Of a stretch of DNA of 42,778 nucleotides, positions 1 to 7,152 are shown piece after piece. The translations under genes and the position numbers were made by a program. The stretch comes from Candidatus Dormiibacterota bacterium. GTDB taxonomy: Bacteria; Chloroflexota; Dormibacteria; Dormibacterales; Dormibacteraceae. The first letter of the stretch is position 1, and each line of letters starts with the position of its first letter. The notes beneath the pieces were generated by a model. That model saw nothing but the letters and a program-made list of their open reading frames with translations, made no database searches and was not told where the DNA came from. Location of the stretch: positions 1 through 42,778 of the forward strand of contig CATPBK010000010.1 of the NCBI GenBank assembly GCA_955652705.1. Reading direction: 5' to 3'.

Positions 1-99
1 ATGCTGTCGAACTCGTAGCAACGGATGACGATCGACCCAATCCTCAATTTCGCGTCGAGACTCCCGGAGTCCATCACTGGTTGAGAGTGTATGAAGGGG

Positions 100-175
100 T
101 GGGCCCGGATGGATTCGAACCATCGACCGTGGAGTTATGAGCTCCCTGCTCTAGGCCGGACTGAGCTACGGGCCC
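100..175 (-). tRNA. tRNA with CAT anticodon (elongator Met, or Ile2)
   Basis: Read on the minus strand this folds into a full cloverleaf: a 7-bp acceptor stem GGGCCCG/CGGGCCC, a D arm GCTC/GAGC, an anticodon loop CTCATAA giving anticodon CAT, and a T arm GATGG-TTCGAAT-CCATC. The discriminator base is A and no CCA is encoded. The first anticodon-stem pair is a G-A mismatch. The CTCATAA loop is shared by elongator tRNA-Met and by tRNA-Ile2 (whose C34 becomes lysidine), so the amino acid cannot be settled by eye. Confidence 0.93.
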
Positions 176-196
176 GCGGCTACGCCTCCGGCGAGA

Positions 197-463
197 TTAT
201 CTCGACCTGGTCGCCGTCCGGGTCGCCGGCAGCAGGCCCAGCCGGTCCAGCTCCGCCAGGTAGTTACGCACCTCGGTGTCGGCGAGCAGAACCAGGGTGG
301 TCTCCATCGCTCGCCGGCGATCGTTCTTGATGGTCTTGAGGCCGACCGGCGCCCTGGTCAGCTGGGTATCGGGCGTCAGCACCTCCGCGGCCTGAGCGGC
401 GATCCTGGCCAGCCGGATGAGGACCGCGTCGGAGGGCGTTGGAATGGAGCCGGCTTGGGTCAA
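197..463 (-). CDS. Small protein of unknown function
   Basis: I do not recognise this 88-residue protein. The frame could open at an ATG at 514, but that lies deep inside the VOC gene upstream. I prefer the TTG at 463-461 because it overlaps the upstream stop as TTGA, the same coupling style seen elsewhere in the window. The middle is helical and rich in Ala, Arg and Leu; the C-terminus is basic (ends RTATRSR). It is the last gene of the URO-D/VOC unit and lies 21 nt before the tRNA. No signal peptide or membrane segment is visible. Its reality rests on coupling and frame only. Confidence 0.5.
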   Translation of the reverse strand: MTQAGSIPTPSDAVLIRLARIAAQAAEVLTPDTQLTRAPVGLKTIKNDRRRAMETTLVLLADTEVRNYLAELDRLGLLPATRTATRSR

Positions 464-900
464 TGGAGCGACGGCGCCTCCGCCGACGCCTCGGGCTGGG
501 CGGGAGATATGCATTCGACCTCGTTGCCGTCCGGGTCGTCGACGTAGAAGGTCCGGACCCCCTTCAGCACCGGGTGGACGCCGGTGCGGACCTCCAGCCC
601 GGCCGCCTCGCAGGAACTACGCAGCGAGTCGTAGCGGTCGGACGCCACGTTGAAGGCGAGGTGATGGAGCGTGCGCAGCGGCTTCTCACGTGGGAACGCG
701 CCTTCGCGGTCGGGATGCTGCGAGAGCACGATCATCTCCGGCACCCCGCCGGGACCCGTGGATGCCCGCAGGAACTTCGTCGGGAAGTCGGGCGGGGAAA
801 TCAGCACCAGGCCGAAGAGGTCGCGGTAGAAGCCGAGGCTGCGCTCCAGGTCGCGAGCCCAGAGCACGATCTCGGCGAGGCCCACCACCGGGGAGGTCAT
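460..900 (-). CDS. VOC family protein (glyoxalase/dioxygenase fold)
   Basis: This 146-residue protein has one vicinal-oxygen-chelate unit of two beta-alpha-beta-beta-beta modules. The start of module 1 is visible as VVGLAEIVLWARDLERSLGF at residues 5-24. Candidate metal ligands are His79/His80 in the LHHLAF strand and Glu127 or Glu129 in the terminal DPDGNEVEC strand. The family includes glyoxalase I, extradiol dioxygenases and resistance proteins; nothing here fixes the substrate. The ATG at 900 overlaps the stop of the upstream URO-D gene as ATGA, so the two are probably translationally coupled. The tail after residue 133 is Pro/Ala/Glu-rich and probably disordered. Family assignment is secure, function is open. 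Confidence 0.88.
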   Translation of the reverse strand: MTSPVVGLAEIVLWARDLERSLGFYRDLFGLVLISPPDFPTKFLRASTGPGGVPEMIVLSQHPDREGAFPREKPLRTLHHLAFNVASDRYDSLRSSCEAAGLEVRTGVHPVLKGVRTFYVDDPDGNEVECISPAQPEASAEAPSLH

Positions 901-1892
901 GCCGCCACCACCGCCTCCATCATGGCCTCCAGGTTGGCTTGCCGGGCGCGGGGCGGGACCGAGCAGCCGGGCGCCACGAACAGCCCCTCGCCGCCCGTTT
1001 GCTTGATCGCCTCCTTGACCTCCCGGCGCACTTCCGCGGGCGTGCCCCGCACCAGCGTTGTGCGCTGGGCCACGCCGCCCATCACGGGCTTGCCGGCGCG
1101 CGACTTACCCTCCCGCAACGACGGGTTGCCCTGGTTGTGGACCGACCAGCTGACGACCTGGGCGGGCAGCTCCCGCGCCAGCTCGAAGTGCAGGTGGGAG
1201 CCGCAGAGGTGGACGATGTTGAACCAGGCGTCCCGCGGAAGCTCCGAGAGAACGCGCCGGTCGTACGGCAGCAACAGAAACTCGTAGTCCTCGCGCCTCA
1301 GCATGTCCGCGCTGGCGTAGCCGGAGATGGCGTAGAAGATGCCGGCCGCGCCCGCCGCCACGGAGCGGCGCGTGAAGTCGACCAGGGCGGCCGCGATCCT
1401 GTCCAGAGCCGGCCCCACCACCTCCGGGTGCTGGCGCAGCTCGCGGACCGCGCGGCGTGAATCGCGCCCCGTCAGGTAGCCGGCGACGGTGATCGGCGAG
1501 AAGACGGTCTGCACTACAGGGACGTCCGGGCCGAGCTCGTGGGCGACGAGCCCGATCGACTCGACCTGGTCGGCGAGCGACGGCGCCGAGGCGTCCGCCG
1601 CCGGCAGGAGCTTCCAGTCTTCAAGCGACTGGACCGGGGCACGCAGTAGCTTCGGCGCTCGCAGCGCATGCCCGGAAGCTGCGTACTCGGCGCCGAAAGC
1701 CTCGGCGAAGCAGGAGGCGCGCGGCTGGAATTTCACCCAGTCCCACCCGTAGCGGCGCTGGCGCGCGATGGTCACCTCGGCGAGCGACTGCGGCGACCAT
1801 TCCTCGCGATAGGTGTGTCCCCAAGCGGCCGCCGGCGGCCGGTCCAGGCGCCGCTGCGCGAGAGCAGCTTCGACCCGGGCGCGCGAGTTCAC
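897..1892 (-). CDS. Uroporphyrinogen decarboxylase (URO-D) domain protein
   Basis: This 331-residue protein has the URO-D TIM-barrel pattern: an N-terminal helix with RVEAALAQRRLDRPP, a central FSPITVAGYLTG stretch, the HLCGSHLHFELAR segment, and a C-terminal GLFVAPGCSVPP motif followed by ARQANLEAMMEAV. The VAPGCSVPP end resembles the MtaA/CmuA-type cobalamin methyltransferase branch more than true HemE, and no other haem gene lies nearby, so a role in haem synthesis is not supported. The start is GTG at 1892, chosen because a TACACT box sits 7 nt upstream. It is the first gene of a unit with the VOC gene and the small gene at 197-463. Confidence 0.85.
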   Translation of the reverse strand: MNSRARVEAALAQRRLDRPPAAAWGHTYREEWSPQSLAEVTIARQRRYGWDWVKFQPRASCFAEAFGAEYAASGHALRAPKLLRAPVQSLEDWKLLPAADASAPSLADQVESIGLVAHELGPDVPVVQTVFSPITVAGYLTGRDSRRAVRELRQHPEVVGPALDRIAAALVDFTRRSVAAGAAGIFYAISGYASADMLRREDYEFLLLPYDRRVLSELPRDAWFNIVHLCGSHLHFELARELPAQVVSWSVHNQGNPSLREGKSRAGKPVMGGVAQRTTLVRGTPAEVRREVKEAIKQTGGEGLFVAPGCSVPPRARQANLEAMMEAVVAA

Positions 1893-1899
1893 GAGCCCG

Positions 1900-1905
1900 A
1901 GTGTA
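1900..1905 (-). promoter_or_regulatory. -10 box of a probable leaderless promoter for the URO-D gene
   Basis: TACACT on the minus strand ends 7 nt before the GTG at 1892. There is no Shine-Dalgarno sequence in between and no clear -35. The same TACACT-N7-start arrangement recurs before the gene starting at 13855. Confidence 0.5.
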
Positions 1906-1945
1906 GCCAGTGTCCCGGAACCAGCTCCTGAGAGCTAGCTGGGTG

Positions 1946-2185
1946 CTAGCAGCCGACCGACCCCATGAACTGGTCGATCCGGGTCCCGTCCATCCCCCGG
2001 ACGATGCGGCTGCCGTCGATGACGACGACCGGAGTGACCTGGCCGTCCAGGTCCTCCCACTCCTGGCGGGCGTGCCCGTCGGCGTCGATGCAGCGCATCT
2101 CGTAGGCGATGCTGCGGTTCGCAAGAAAGGCTTTCATGGCCTCGCAGTCGGGGTCGCCGTCGCAGCCGTAGAGGAGGACTTCCAC
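1946..2185 (-). CDS. Glutaredoxin-like protein with a modified active site
   Basis: This 79-residue protein has a thioredoxin-fold glutaredoxin layout: a first strand MEVLLYG, an active-site turn, a second strand AYEMRCID, a cis-proline segment VTPVVVIDG and a final helix. Mycoredoxin/NrdH relatives carry a WCPxC-type site; here the corresponding segment reads GDPDC. The second cysteine (Cys14) is kept, the nucleophilic position is Asp11, and an extra cysteine lies at position 8. Further cysteines are at 32 and the C-terminus. The start is GTG at 2185, with TACCGT 7 nt upstream. It is divergent from the glycolate oxidase operon. Fold call is good; redox activity is uncertain. Confidence 0.8.
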   Translation of the reverse strand: MEVLLYGCDGDPDCEAMKAFLANRSIAYEMRCIDADGHARQEWEDLDGQVTPVVVIDGSRIVRGMDGTRIDQFMGSVGC

Positions 2186-2192
2186 TGGTCAC

Positions 2193-2198
2193 ACGGTA
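2193..2198 (-). promoter_or_regulatory. -10-like box upstream of the glutaredoxin-like gene
   Basis: TACCGT on the minus strand lies 7 nt before the GTG at 2185, inside an AT-richer divergent spacer. No ribosome-binding site intervenes, which fits a leaderless transcript. Confidence 0.35.
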
Positions 2199-2261
2199 AA
2201 CGATCTAAATGACGTTTGGGATCGCTATAGACGATTTCGATATCACCATTAATGAGACCGA

Positions 2262-2288
2262 TTGACTGGAAGGGCACCGACGTATCAT
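2262..2288 (+). promoter_or_regulatory. Promoter of the glycolate oxidase operon, probably leaderless
   Basis: TTGACT (2262-2267) and TATCAT (2283-2288) are separated by 15 nt. The ATG at 2295 begins 6 nt after the -10 box, so transcription should start at or next to the start codon. Confidence 0.5.
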
Positions 2289-2294
2289 CGCGCC

Positions 2295-2630
2295 ATGGCT
2301 GTCCCTGGCGAGGCCGCGCGCTTGCGCGCCGAAGCGGAGGCGAAGCCGCTCAAGCTTCCGGTCAACCGGCGGGTGGACGAGCGCCACCGTTCGGTCACGC
2401 CCGACGGGCTCTCGATCTGGTACACGATCCAGGTCTCGCCCCACAGTCGCATCTACGACGTCCTCTTCGAGCGCTCCGACCGGATGCCCTCCGACGCCGA
2501 GTGCCAGGCCTGGCTCCAGGAGCTGCTCCCCGACCAGGTCCCGGTCGAGGCGCCCGGCCTGCCCGGCGCCTTCGCCCGCCGCTTCGACGCCTTCGAGCGC
2601 GACCCGAGCCGCGAGGCACCCCTCACCTGA
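2295..2630 (+). CDS. Unknown protein, first gene of the glcDEF operon
   Basis: I do not recognise this 111-residue soluble protein. It is charged at the N-terminus and has a central stretch SIWYTIQVSPHSRIYDVLF that looks like beta strands, followed by a Pro-rich, acidic region. A longer frame starting at TTG 2262 exists, but that TTG is the -35 hexamer of the promoter, so the ATG at 2295, 6 nt after the -10 box, is preferred. Its stop overlaps the glcD start as TGATG, which implies coupled translation and a role connected to glycolate or D-2-hydroxyacid oxidation. That role is inferred from position only. Confidence 0.65.
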   Translation: MAVPGEAARLRAEAEAKPLKLPVNRRVDERHRSVTPDGLSIWYTIQVSPHSRIYDVLFERSDRMPSDAECQAWLQELLPDQVPVEAPGLPGAFARRFDAFERDPSREAPLT

Positions 2631-4072
2631 TGGGGCTCGGTCCCCGCACCCTCGAAAAGCTGCGCCGAGCCGTCGGCCGCGACCACGTCGTCTGGGACGC
2701 CTACGACCTGGTCATCTTCGAGCGTGACGCTTCGATCACCGGCGCCCTGCCCGACGCGATCGTCTACCCGGCCAATGCGGAAGAGGTGGCCGCGGTCCTT
2801 GAGATCGCCGCCGAGCAGCAGCTGCCGGTCGTTCCCCGTGGCGCCGGGACCGGCCTCTCTGGCGGCGCGGTGACCCTACACGGCGGGCTCGCTCTCTCGC
2901 TGGCCAGGTTCCGGCGCATCATCGAGATCGACCCCAAAGGCCGGACGGCCCTGGTCGAGCCGGGCGTGGTCAACTACGACCTCGGACTCGAAGCGGCACG
3001 GCACGGCCTCTTCTACGCGCCCGATCCCTCGAGCCAGAAGGCCTGCACCATCGGCGGCAACGCGGCCGAGAACTCGGGCGGCCCCCACTGCCTCTACTAC
3101 GGCGTCACCACCAACCACATCCTGGGTATGGAGGTGGTGCTCTCCGACGGCAGCGTGCACTGGGTGGGCGGCGAGGATCCCGACCAGCCCGGGCTCGACC
3201 TGCTGGGCGTCCTGGTCGGCTCCGAGGGGACCCTGGCCGTGATCACCAAGCTCCGCGTCAAGCTGCTCCCCACCCCGGAGGCGGTCAGCACCTTGATGGC
3301 GGCTTTCCCAAGCATCGAATCCGCCAGCAAGGCCGTCTCCGACGTGATCGGGCACGGCATCGTGCCGGCTGCTCTGGAGATGATGGACAAGGTCACCATC
3401 GGCGCCGTCGAGGCGCACTACAAGGCGGGCTATCCCACCAGCGCCGGCGCCGTGCTGCTGGTCGAGGTCGACGGCCTGACCGAGAGCGCGCGCGAGCTGA
3501 CCGCGGCGATCGAGCAGATCCTGGAGATGGACGAAGCCTTCGAGATCCGGGTCGCGGAAGACCCGGCCGAGCGGGAGCTGCTCTGGGCCGGGCGCAAGGG
3601 CGCCATCGGCGCGCTGGGCCATATCAAGCCCAACTACTACCTGCATGATGGGGTCGTGCCGCGGACAAGGCTGCCGGAGGTCCTGCGGGAGGTCGGCCGC
3701 ATCGGCGAGCACTACCGCTTGCCGGTCGCCAACGTCTTCCACGCGGGCGACGGCAACCTGCACCCGAACATCCTCTTCGACCTCCGCGAAAAGGGAATCA
3801 TGAAAAAGGTCGAGAAGGCGGGCGAGGAGATGCTGCGGGCCTGTATCGACGCCGGCGGGACGCTCTCCGGCGAGCACGGCATCGGGCTCGAGAAGAACGC
3901 CTTCATGCCCTGGATCTTCGGTCCCGACGACCTCGCCGCCATGCAGGCGGTGAAGGACGTGCTCGATCCGTCCGGACGCTTGAACCCGGGCAAGATCTTC
4001 CCGCCGGCGGGGCAGATCGAGCCGAAGCTGATCGCGCGCAGCGGAGTGGCGAGCGAGGCTCGTTGGTGGTGA
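2630..4072 (+). CDS. glcD: Glycolate/D-2-hydroxyacid oxidase FAD subunit GlcD
   Basis: This 480-residue flavoprotein oxidises glycolate (or D-lactate-type 2-hydroxyacids) at an FAD held by a PCMH-type domain. The FAD pyrophosphate loop PRGAGTGLSGGAV is at about residues 69-81, followed by GGNAAENSGGPH and VGSEGTLAVIT. The C-terminal oxidase cap carries HAGDGNLHPN near residue 370 and SGEHGIGLEK near 415, both family hallmarks. The frame is open back to 2252, but the ATG at 2630 gives the usual GlcD length and a 1-nt overlap with the upstream stop. GlcE and GlcF follow in the order expected for a GlcDEF complex. A lactate or other 2-hydroxyacid substrate is possible. Confidence 0.95.
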   Translation: MGLGPRTLEKLRRAVGRDHVVWDAYDLVIFERDASITGALPDAIVYPANAEEVAAVLEIAAEQQLPVVPRGAGTGLSGGAVTLHGGLALSLARFRRIIEIDPKGRTALVEPGVVNYDLGLEAARHGLFYAPDPSSQKACTIGGNAAENSGGPHCLYYGVTTNHILGMEVVLSDGSVHWVGGEDPDQPGLDLLGVLVGSEGTLAVITKLRVKLLPTPEAVSTLMAAFPSIESASKAVSDVIGHGIVPAALEMMDKVTIGAVEAHYKAGYPTSAGAVLLVEVDGLTESARELTAAIEQILEMDEAFEIRVAEDPAERELLWAGRKGAIGALGHIKPNYYLHDGVVPRTRLPEVLREVGRIGEHYRLPVANVFHAGDGNLHPNILFDLREKGIMKKVEKAGEEMLRACIDAGGTLSGEHGIGLEKNAFMPWIFGPDDLAAMQAVKDVLDPSGRLNPGKIFPPAGQIEPKLIARSGVASEARWW

Positions 4073-5181
4073 CCGTCGACGGCCTCAAACCGAAGGCCGT
4101 CGAAAAGCCCAAGACCGCCGAAGCGCTGGCCGCGCGCCTCTCCCAGGCGACGCGTGCGGGCGAGGCCGTGATCCCCGTCGGCGGCGGCCGCGCCCTCGGG
4201 ATGGGCGACCCGCCCGCCCGGTTCGACCTTGCGCTGGTGACCACCGCGCTCGACCGCATAGTCGACGTGAGCCCAGCCGACCTCACGGCCACGGTCCAGG
4301 CGGGAGTGACCCTGGAGGCCCTCCAGGCCGAGCTCGGCAAGGCTCGCCAGTTCCTGCCGCTGGACCCGTTCGGCAGCCCGGGGCATACGATCGGCGGCCT
4401 CCTGGCGACGGCCTGGTCTGGGCCGCTCCGCCAGCGCTACGGAACCCCCCGCGAATTCCTGGTCGGCCTCCAGGTCGCCCTGCCCGACGGCCGGCTCGCC
4501 CGCTCGGGCGGGAGGGTGGTGAAAAACGTCTCCGGGTACGACCTCAACAAGCTCCACTTCGGCGCCCTCGGGTCCCTCGGTGTGATTACCGAGGCGAGCT
4601 TCAAGGTCTTCCCGCGGCCGCTCTTCGAGGAGACAGTCGAGGCGAGCGAGGCGCAGTTCGCCGACGCCTGGCGGGAGGCCCGCCGGGCGCTCGAGCTGAA
4701 GATGCCACCCGTCGCTCTCGAGCTCCTCCGGGAGCCCGACCGCCACCGGCTCGTGGCGCGGTTTGCGGGCAGCGAGGACGGCGTGCGGCGGATGGTGCGC
4801 GAGCTGGTCTGGGCACCTGTCGCAGAGGCAGACTTCTGGCAGGATCACTCGCGCCGTCGGGCCGACCGCTGGGTTCGAGTCGCGGTGCCGCCGGAAGCGC
4901 TCCGCGACGTCCTCCACTCACTGCCGGAGGCTGCTCGCTGGTGGGCCCACCCTGGCGTGGGCGTCGCCTACTGGGTCGACTTCGAGGCTGGCCAGGTCGC
5001 GGCCGTTCGCGCGGCCGCGGAGGCCGCCGGCGGCTCGGCGGTCCTGGTGGCGGCGCCGCCCGCAATGAAGCGCGAGCTCGGCGCCTGGGGGCGCCAACCT
5101 GCGACGATCGAACTGATGCGCCGAGTGAAGAAGGCCTTCGACCCGGCCGGCACCCTCTCCCCGGGGCGTTACGTAGTCTGA
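4069..5181 (+). CDS. glcE: Glycolate oxidase FAD-binding subunit GlcE
   Basis: This 370-residue protein is a shortened relative of GlcD. It retains the FAD-binding half: IPVGGGRALGMG, a TATVQAGVTLEALQAEL strand, SPGHTIGGLLATAWSG, then SGGRVVKNVSGYDLNKLHFG and LGSLGVITEASFKVFPRP. It ends with the AFDPAGTLSPGRYV tail typical of the family. Three in-frame starts lie together (TTG 4063, GTG 4066, GTG 4069); I chose 4069 because it overlaps the glcD stop as GTGA. It forms a membrane-associated complex with GlcD and the iron-sulfur subunit GlcF. No catalytic function separate from the complex is expected. Confidence 0.92.
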   Translation: MTVDGLKPKAVEKPKTAEALAARLSQATRAGEAVIPVGGGRALGMGDPPARFDLALVTTALDRIVDVSPADLTATVQAGVTLEALQAELGKARQFLPLDPFGSPGHTIGGLLATAWSGPLRQRYGTPREFLVGLQVALPDGRLARSGGRVVKNVSGYDLNKLHFGALGSLGVITEASFKVFPRPLFEETVEASEAQFADAWREARRALELKMPPVALELLREPDRHRLVARFAGSEDGVRRMVRELVWAPVAEADFWQDHSRRRADRWVRVAVPPEALRDVLHSLPEAARWWAHPGVGVAYWVDFEAGQVAAVRAAAEAAGGSAVLVAAPPAMKRELGAWGRQPATIELMRRVKKAFDPAGTLSPGRYVV

Positions 5182-6401
5182 TGGCGATCGACGTCCGGCG
5201 GGCCGCCGTCTTCCACGGTCCGGACGCGCCGAGCGACGACGACCTCGCCACCTGCGTGCACTGCGGACTCTGCCTCAACTACTGCCCGACGTACCGCGTG
5301 ACCGGGCTGGAGACCGAGTCGCCCCGCGGCCGCCTCTACCTGATGACGCAGTGGACCAGGGGCGGGCTGCCCTTCACCCGCGACCTCGCCCGGCACCTCG
5401 ACCTCTGCCTCGGCTGCCGGACCTGCGAGGCCGTCTGCCCCAGCGGCGTGCCTTATGGCCGGATCATCGAGCATGGGCGCGCCGAGCTGGAGCGAGTCCG
5501 CAAGGTCGACGCCAAGCGGACGACGGCGACGATAGTTATGCGCCAGGTCCTGAAGCATCCTGGACGCCTGCGCACGCTGGGCGCCTTGATGCGCCTCGCC
5601 CAGGCGGCCGGCCTCACCTCGCTCTCGGCCCAGGGCCGCCAGCTGCCGAAGCTAAGCGAGCCGTTCAAACCGCCGGCCGGCAACGTGGCGCGCGCGCTCG
5701 GTCCGACGCGCTTCAAGGTCGCTTTTCTCACCGGCTGCGTCATGCCGATCTTGTACGCGCGTTCCCACGAGGCCTCGGTCCAGCTCCTCCAGGTGGCGGG
5801 CTGCGAGGTCCACTTCCCCGCCGCCCAGCGGTGCTGCGGCGCGCTCTTCGCGCACAACGGCGACTTGAAGTCGGCGCGCGGCCTGCGCGAGCACAACGAG
5901 CGCGTTTTCGCAAGCGACGACTACGACTTCCTGGTCGTCAACTCGGCCGGCTGCTCGTCGCATCTGAAGGACTTCTACGACGGCGTCGGCGAGCGGACGC
6001 GCGACCTCTTCGAGTTCCTGGCCGAGGTGGGCCTGCCCCCGCCGAGGCACGAAGTCAGGGCGCGGGTGACTTACCAGGACCCCTGCCATTTGGCGCATGC
6101 GCAGCGCATCAAGCGGCAGCCCCGCGAGCTCCTATCGTCGGTTCCCGGCGTCGAGCTGGTCGAGATGCCGCACGCGGACATCTGCTGCGGCTCGGCCGGC
6201 CTCTACAGCGCGCTGGAGCCCGAGATGTCGCGCCGGATCCTGGACGAGAAAATGGACTCGGTGCTCTCCGTCGCCCCCGAGCAGGTGGTGACCGCCAACC
6301 CCGGCTGCCAGATGCAGCTCGAAGCAGGGCTCAAGTCTCGTGGCCGGACCGACATTCCGGTCAGGCACGCCGCGGAGCTGATCGCCGAAGCCTACTTCTA
6401 G
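5181..6401 (+). CDS. glcF: Glycolate oxidase iron-sulfur subunit GlcF
   Basis: This 406-residue protein carries electrons from the GlcDE flavins to the respiratory chain. Two 4Fe-4S ferredoxin motifs are at about residues 25-36 (CVHCGLCLNYCP) and 76-87 (CLGCRTCEAVCP). Two cysteine-rich CCG domains follow, with CCGALFAHNGD and a second CCGSAGLYS box preceded by DPCHLAHAQ. The frame is open from 4941, but the ATG at 5181 gives the normal length and a TGATG overlap with glcE. It is the last gene of the plus-strand operon; the convergent phosphatase gene ends only 11 nt away, and I see no terminator hairpin in that gap. Confidence 0.95.
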   Translation: MAIDVRRAAVFHGPDAPSDDDLATCVHCGLCLNYCPTYRVTGLETESPRGRLYLMTQWTRGGLPFTRDLARHLDLCLGCRTCEAVCPSGVPYGRIIEHGRAELERVRKVDAKRTTATIVMRQVLKHPGRLRTLGALMRLAQAAGLTSLSAQGRQLPKLSEPFKPPAGNVARALGPTRFKVAFLTGCVMPILYARSHEASVQLLQVAGCEVHFPAAQRCCGALFAHNGDLKSARGLREHNERVFASDDYDFLVVNSAGCSSHLKDFYDGVGERTRDLFEFLAEVGLPPPRHEVRARVTYQDPCHLAHAQRIKRQPRELLSSVPGVELVEMPHADICCGSAGLYSALEPEMSRRILDEKMDSVLSVAPEQVVTANPGCQMQLEAGLKSRGRTDIPVRHAAELIAEAYF

Positions 6402-6412
6402 GCGGGCCGGGC

Positions 6413-7138
6413 CTACTCGACGCGGGCCACCGCCACCGACACGTTGTCGGGTGCGCCGCGGTCCACGCAAAGTGCGATCAGCTGCTCGACCGCGACCTGC
6501 AGGTCCTCCTGGTCGAGGCTCTCGCGGATCTCGTCAATGGACACACCCGCGCCCTCGACCCCGTCGCTGCAGAGGACTATCAAGTCGCCCAGCTGGAGGT
6601 CGACCTCCGTCATGTAGGCCTTGACCTGGTCCCAGACGCCGACTGCCCTCGCCAGCCTGTGCTTCATCGGGTGGCCGGCGACCTGGTCGGCGGTGATGAT
6701 TCCGGCGCGCGCCTGTTCGGCCGGCCAGGAGTGGTTTTGGTAGATGTCGCTGATCTCGCCGGACCGGATCAGGTAGGCGGGGCTGTCGCCGACGTTGAGC
6801 GTGGTGGCGTGCCCGTCCTGGATCGCGACCAGCACCACCGTGCTGCCCATGCCGGTGTGCTCGGCGCTGCTCTGGGACACTTCGTAAACGGCGGTGTTGG
6901 CTTTGGCCAGCACGTCGTGCAAGCGCTCGCCGTCGAGCTTGTCGAGGGCTGCCACCTCATCCACGATCGTTTCCGCGACCAGCTTGCTCGCCACCTGGCC
7001 GGAGGCGTGGCCGCCCATCCCGTCGGCGATCACGATCACGGCGTCGAGCGACTTGAGACCTGTCCTGACCGCGATGTAATCCTCGTTGTTCTGCCGGTGG
7101 ATCCCGGGATCCGACAGCCAGGCCAACCGGAGCGCCAT
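6413..7138 (-). CDS. PP2C-type serine/threonine protein phosphatase
   Basis: This 241-residue cytoplasmic phosphatase matches the bacterial PrpC/Stp type. Metal-binding motifs are visible in order: SDPGIHRQNNEDY at residues 9-21, DGMGGHASG at 39-47, GMGSTVV, GDSPAYLIR, and CSDGVEGAG near residue 196. It removes phosphate from Ser/Thr, usually opposing a PknB-type kinase; no kinase lies in this window. It sits 14 nt downstream of the FHA-domain gene and shares its promoter, so both proteins probably act on the same phospho-threonine signalling. The start ATG at 7138 fits the family N-terminus. Confidence 0.93.
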   Translation of the reverse strand: MALRLAWLSDPGIHRQNNEDYIAVRTGLKSLDAVIVIADGMGGHASGQVASKLVAETIVDEVAALDKLDGERLHDVLAKANTAVYEVSQSSAEHTGMGSTVVLVAIQDGHATTLNVGDSPAYLIRSGEISDIYQNHSWPAEQARAGIITADQVAGHPMKHRLARAVGVWDQVKAYMTEVDLQLGDLIVLCSDGVEGAGVSIDEIRESLDQEDLQVAVEQLIALCVDRGAPDNVSVAVARVE

Positions 7139-7152
7139 CAGTGGCTCTCCCT

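Noticed and set aside
6402-6412. Shared terminator between glcF and the PP2C gene
   Set aside because: The gap is only 11 nt and no hairpin with a T-run is visible.
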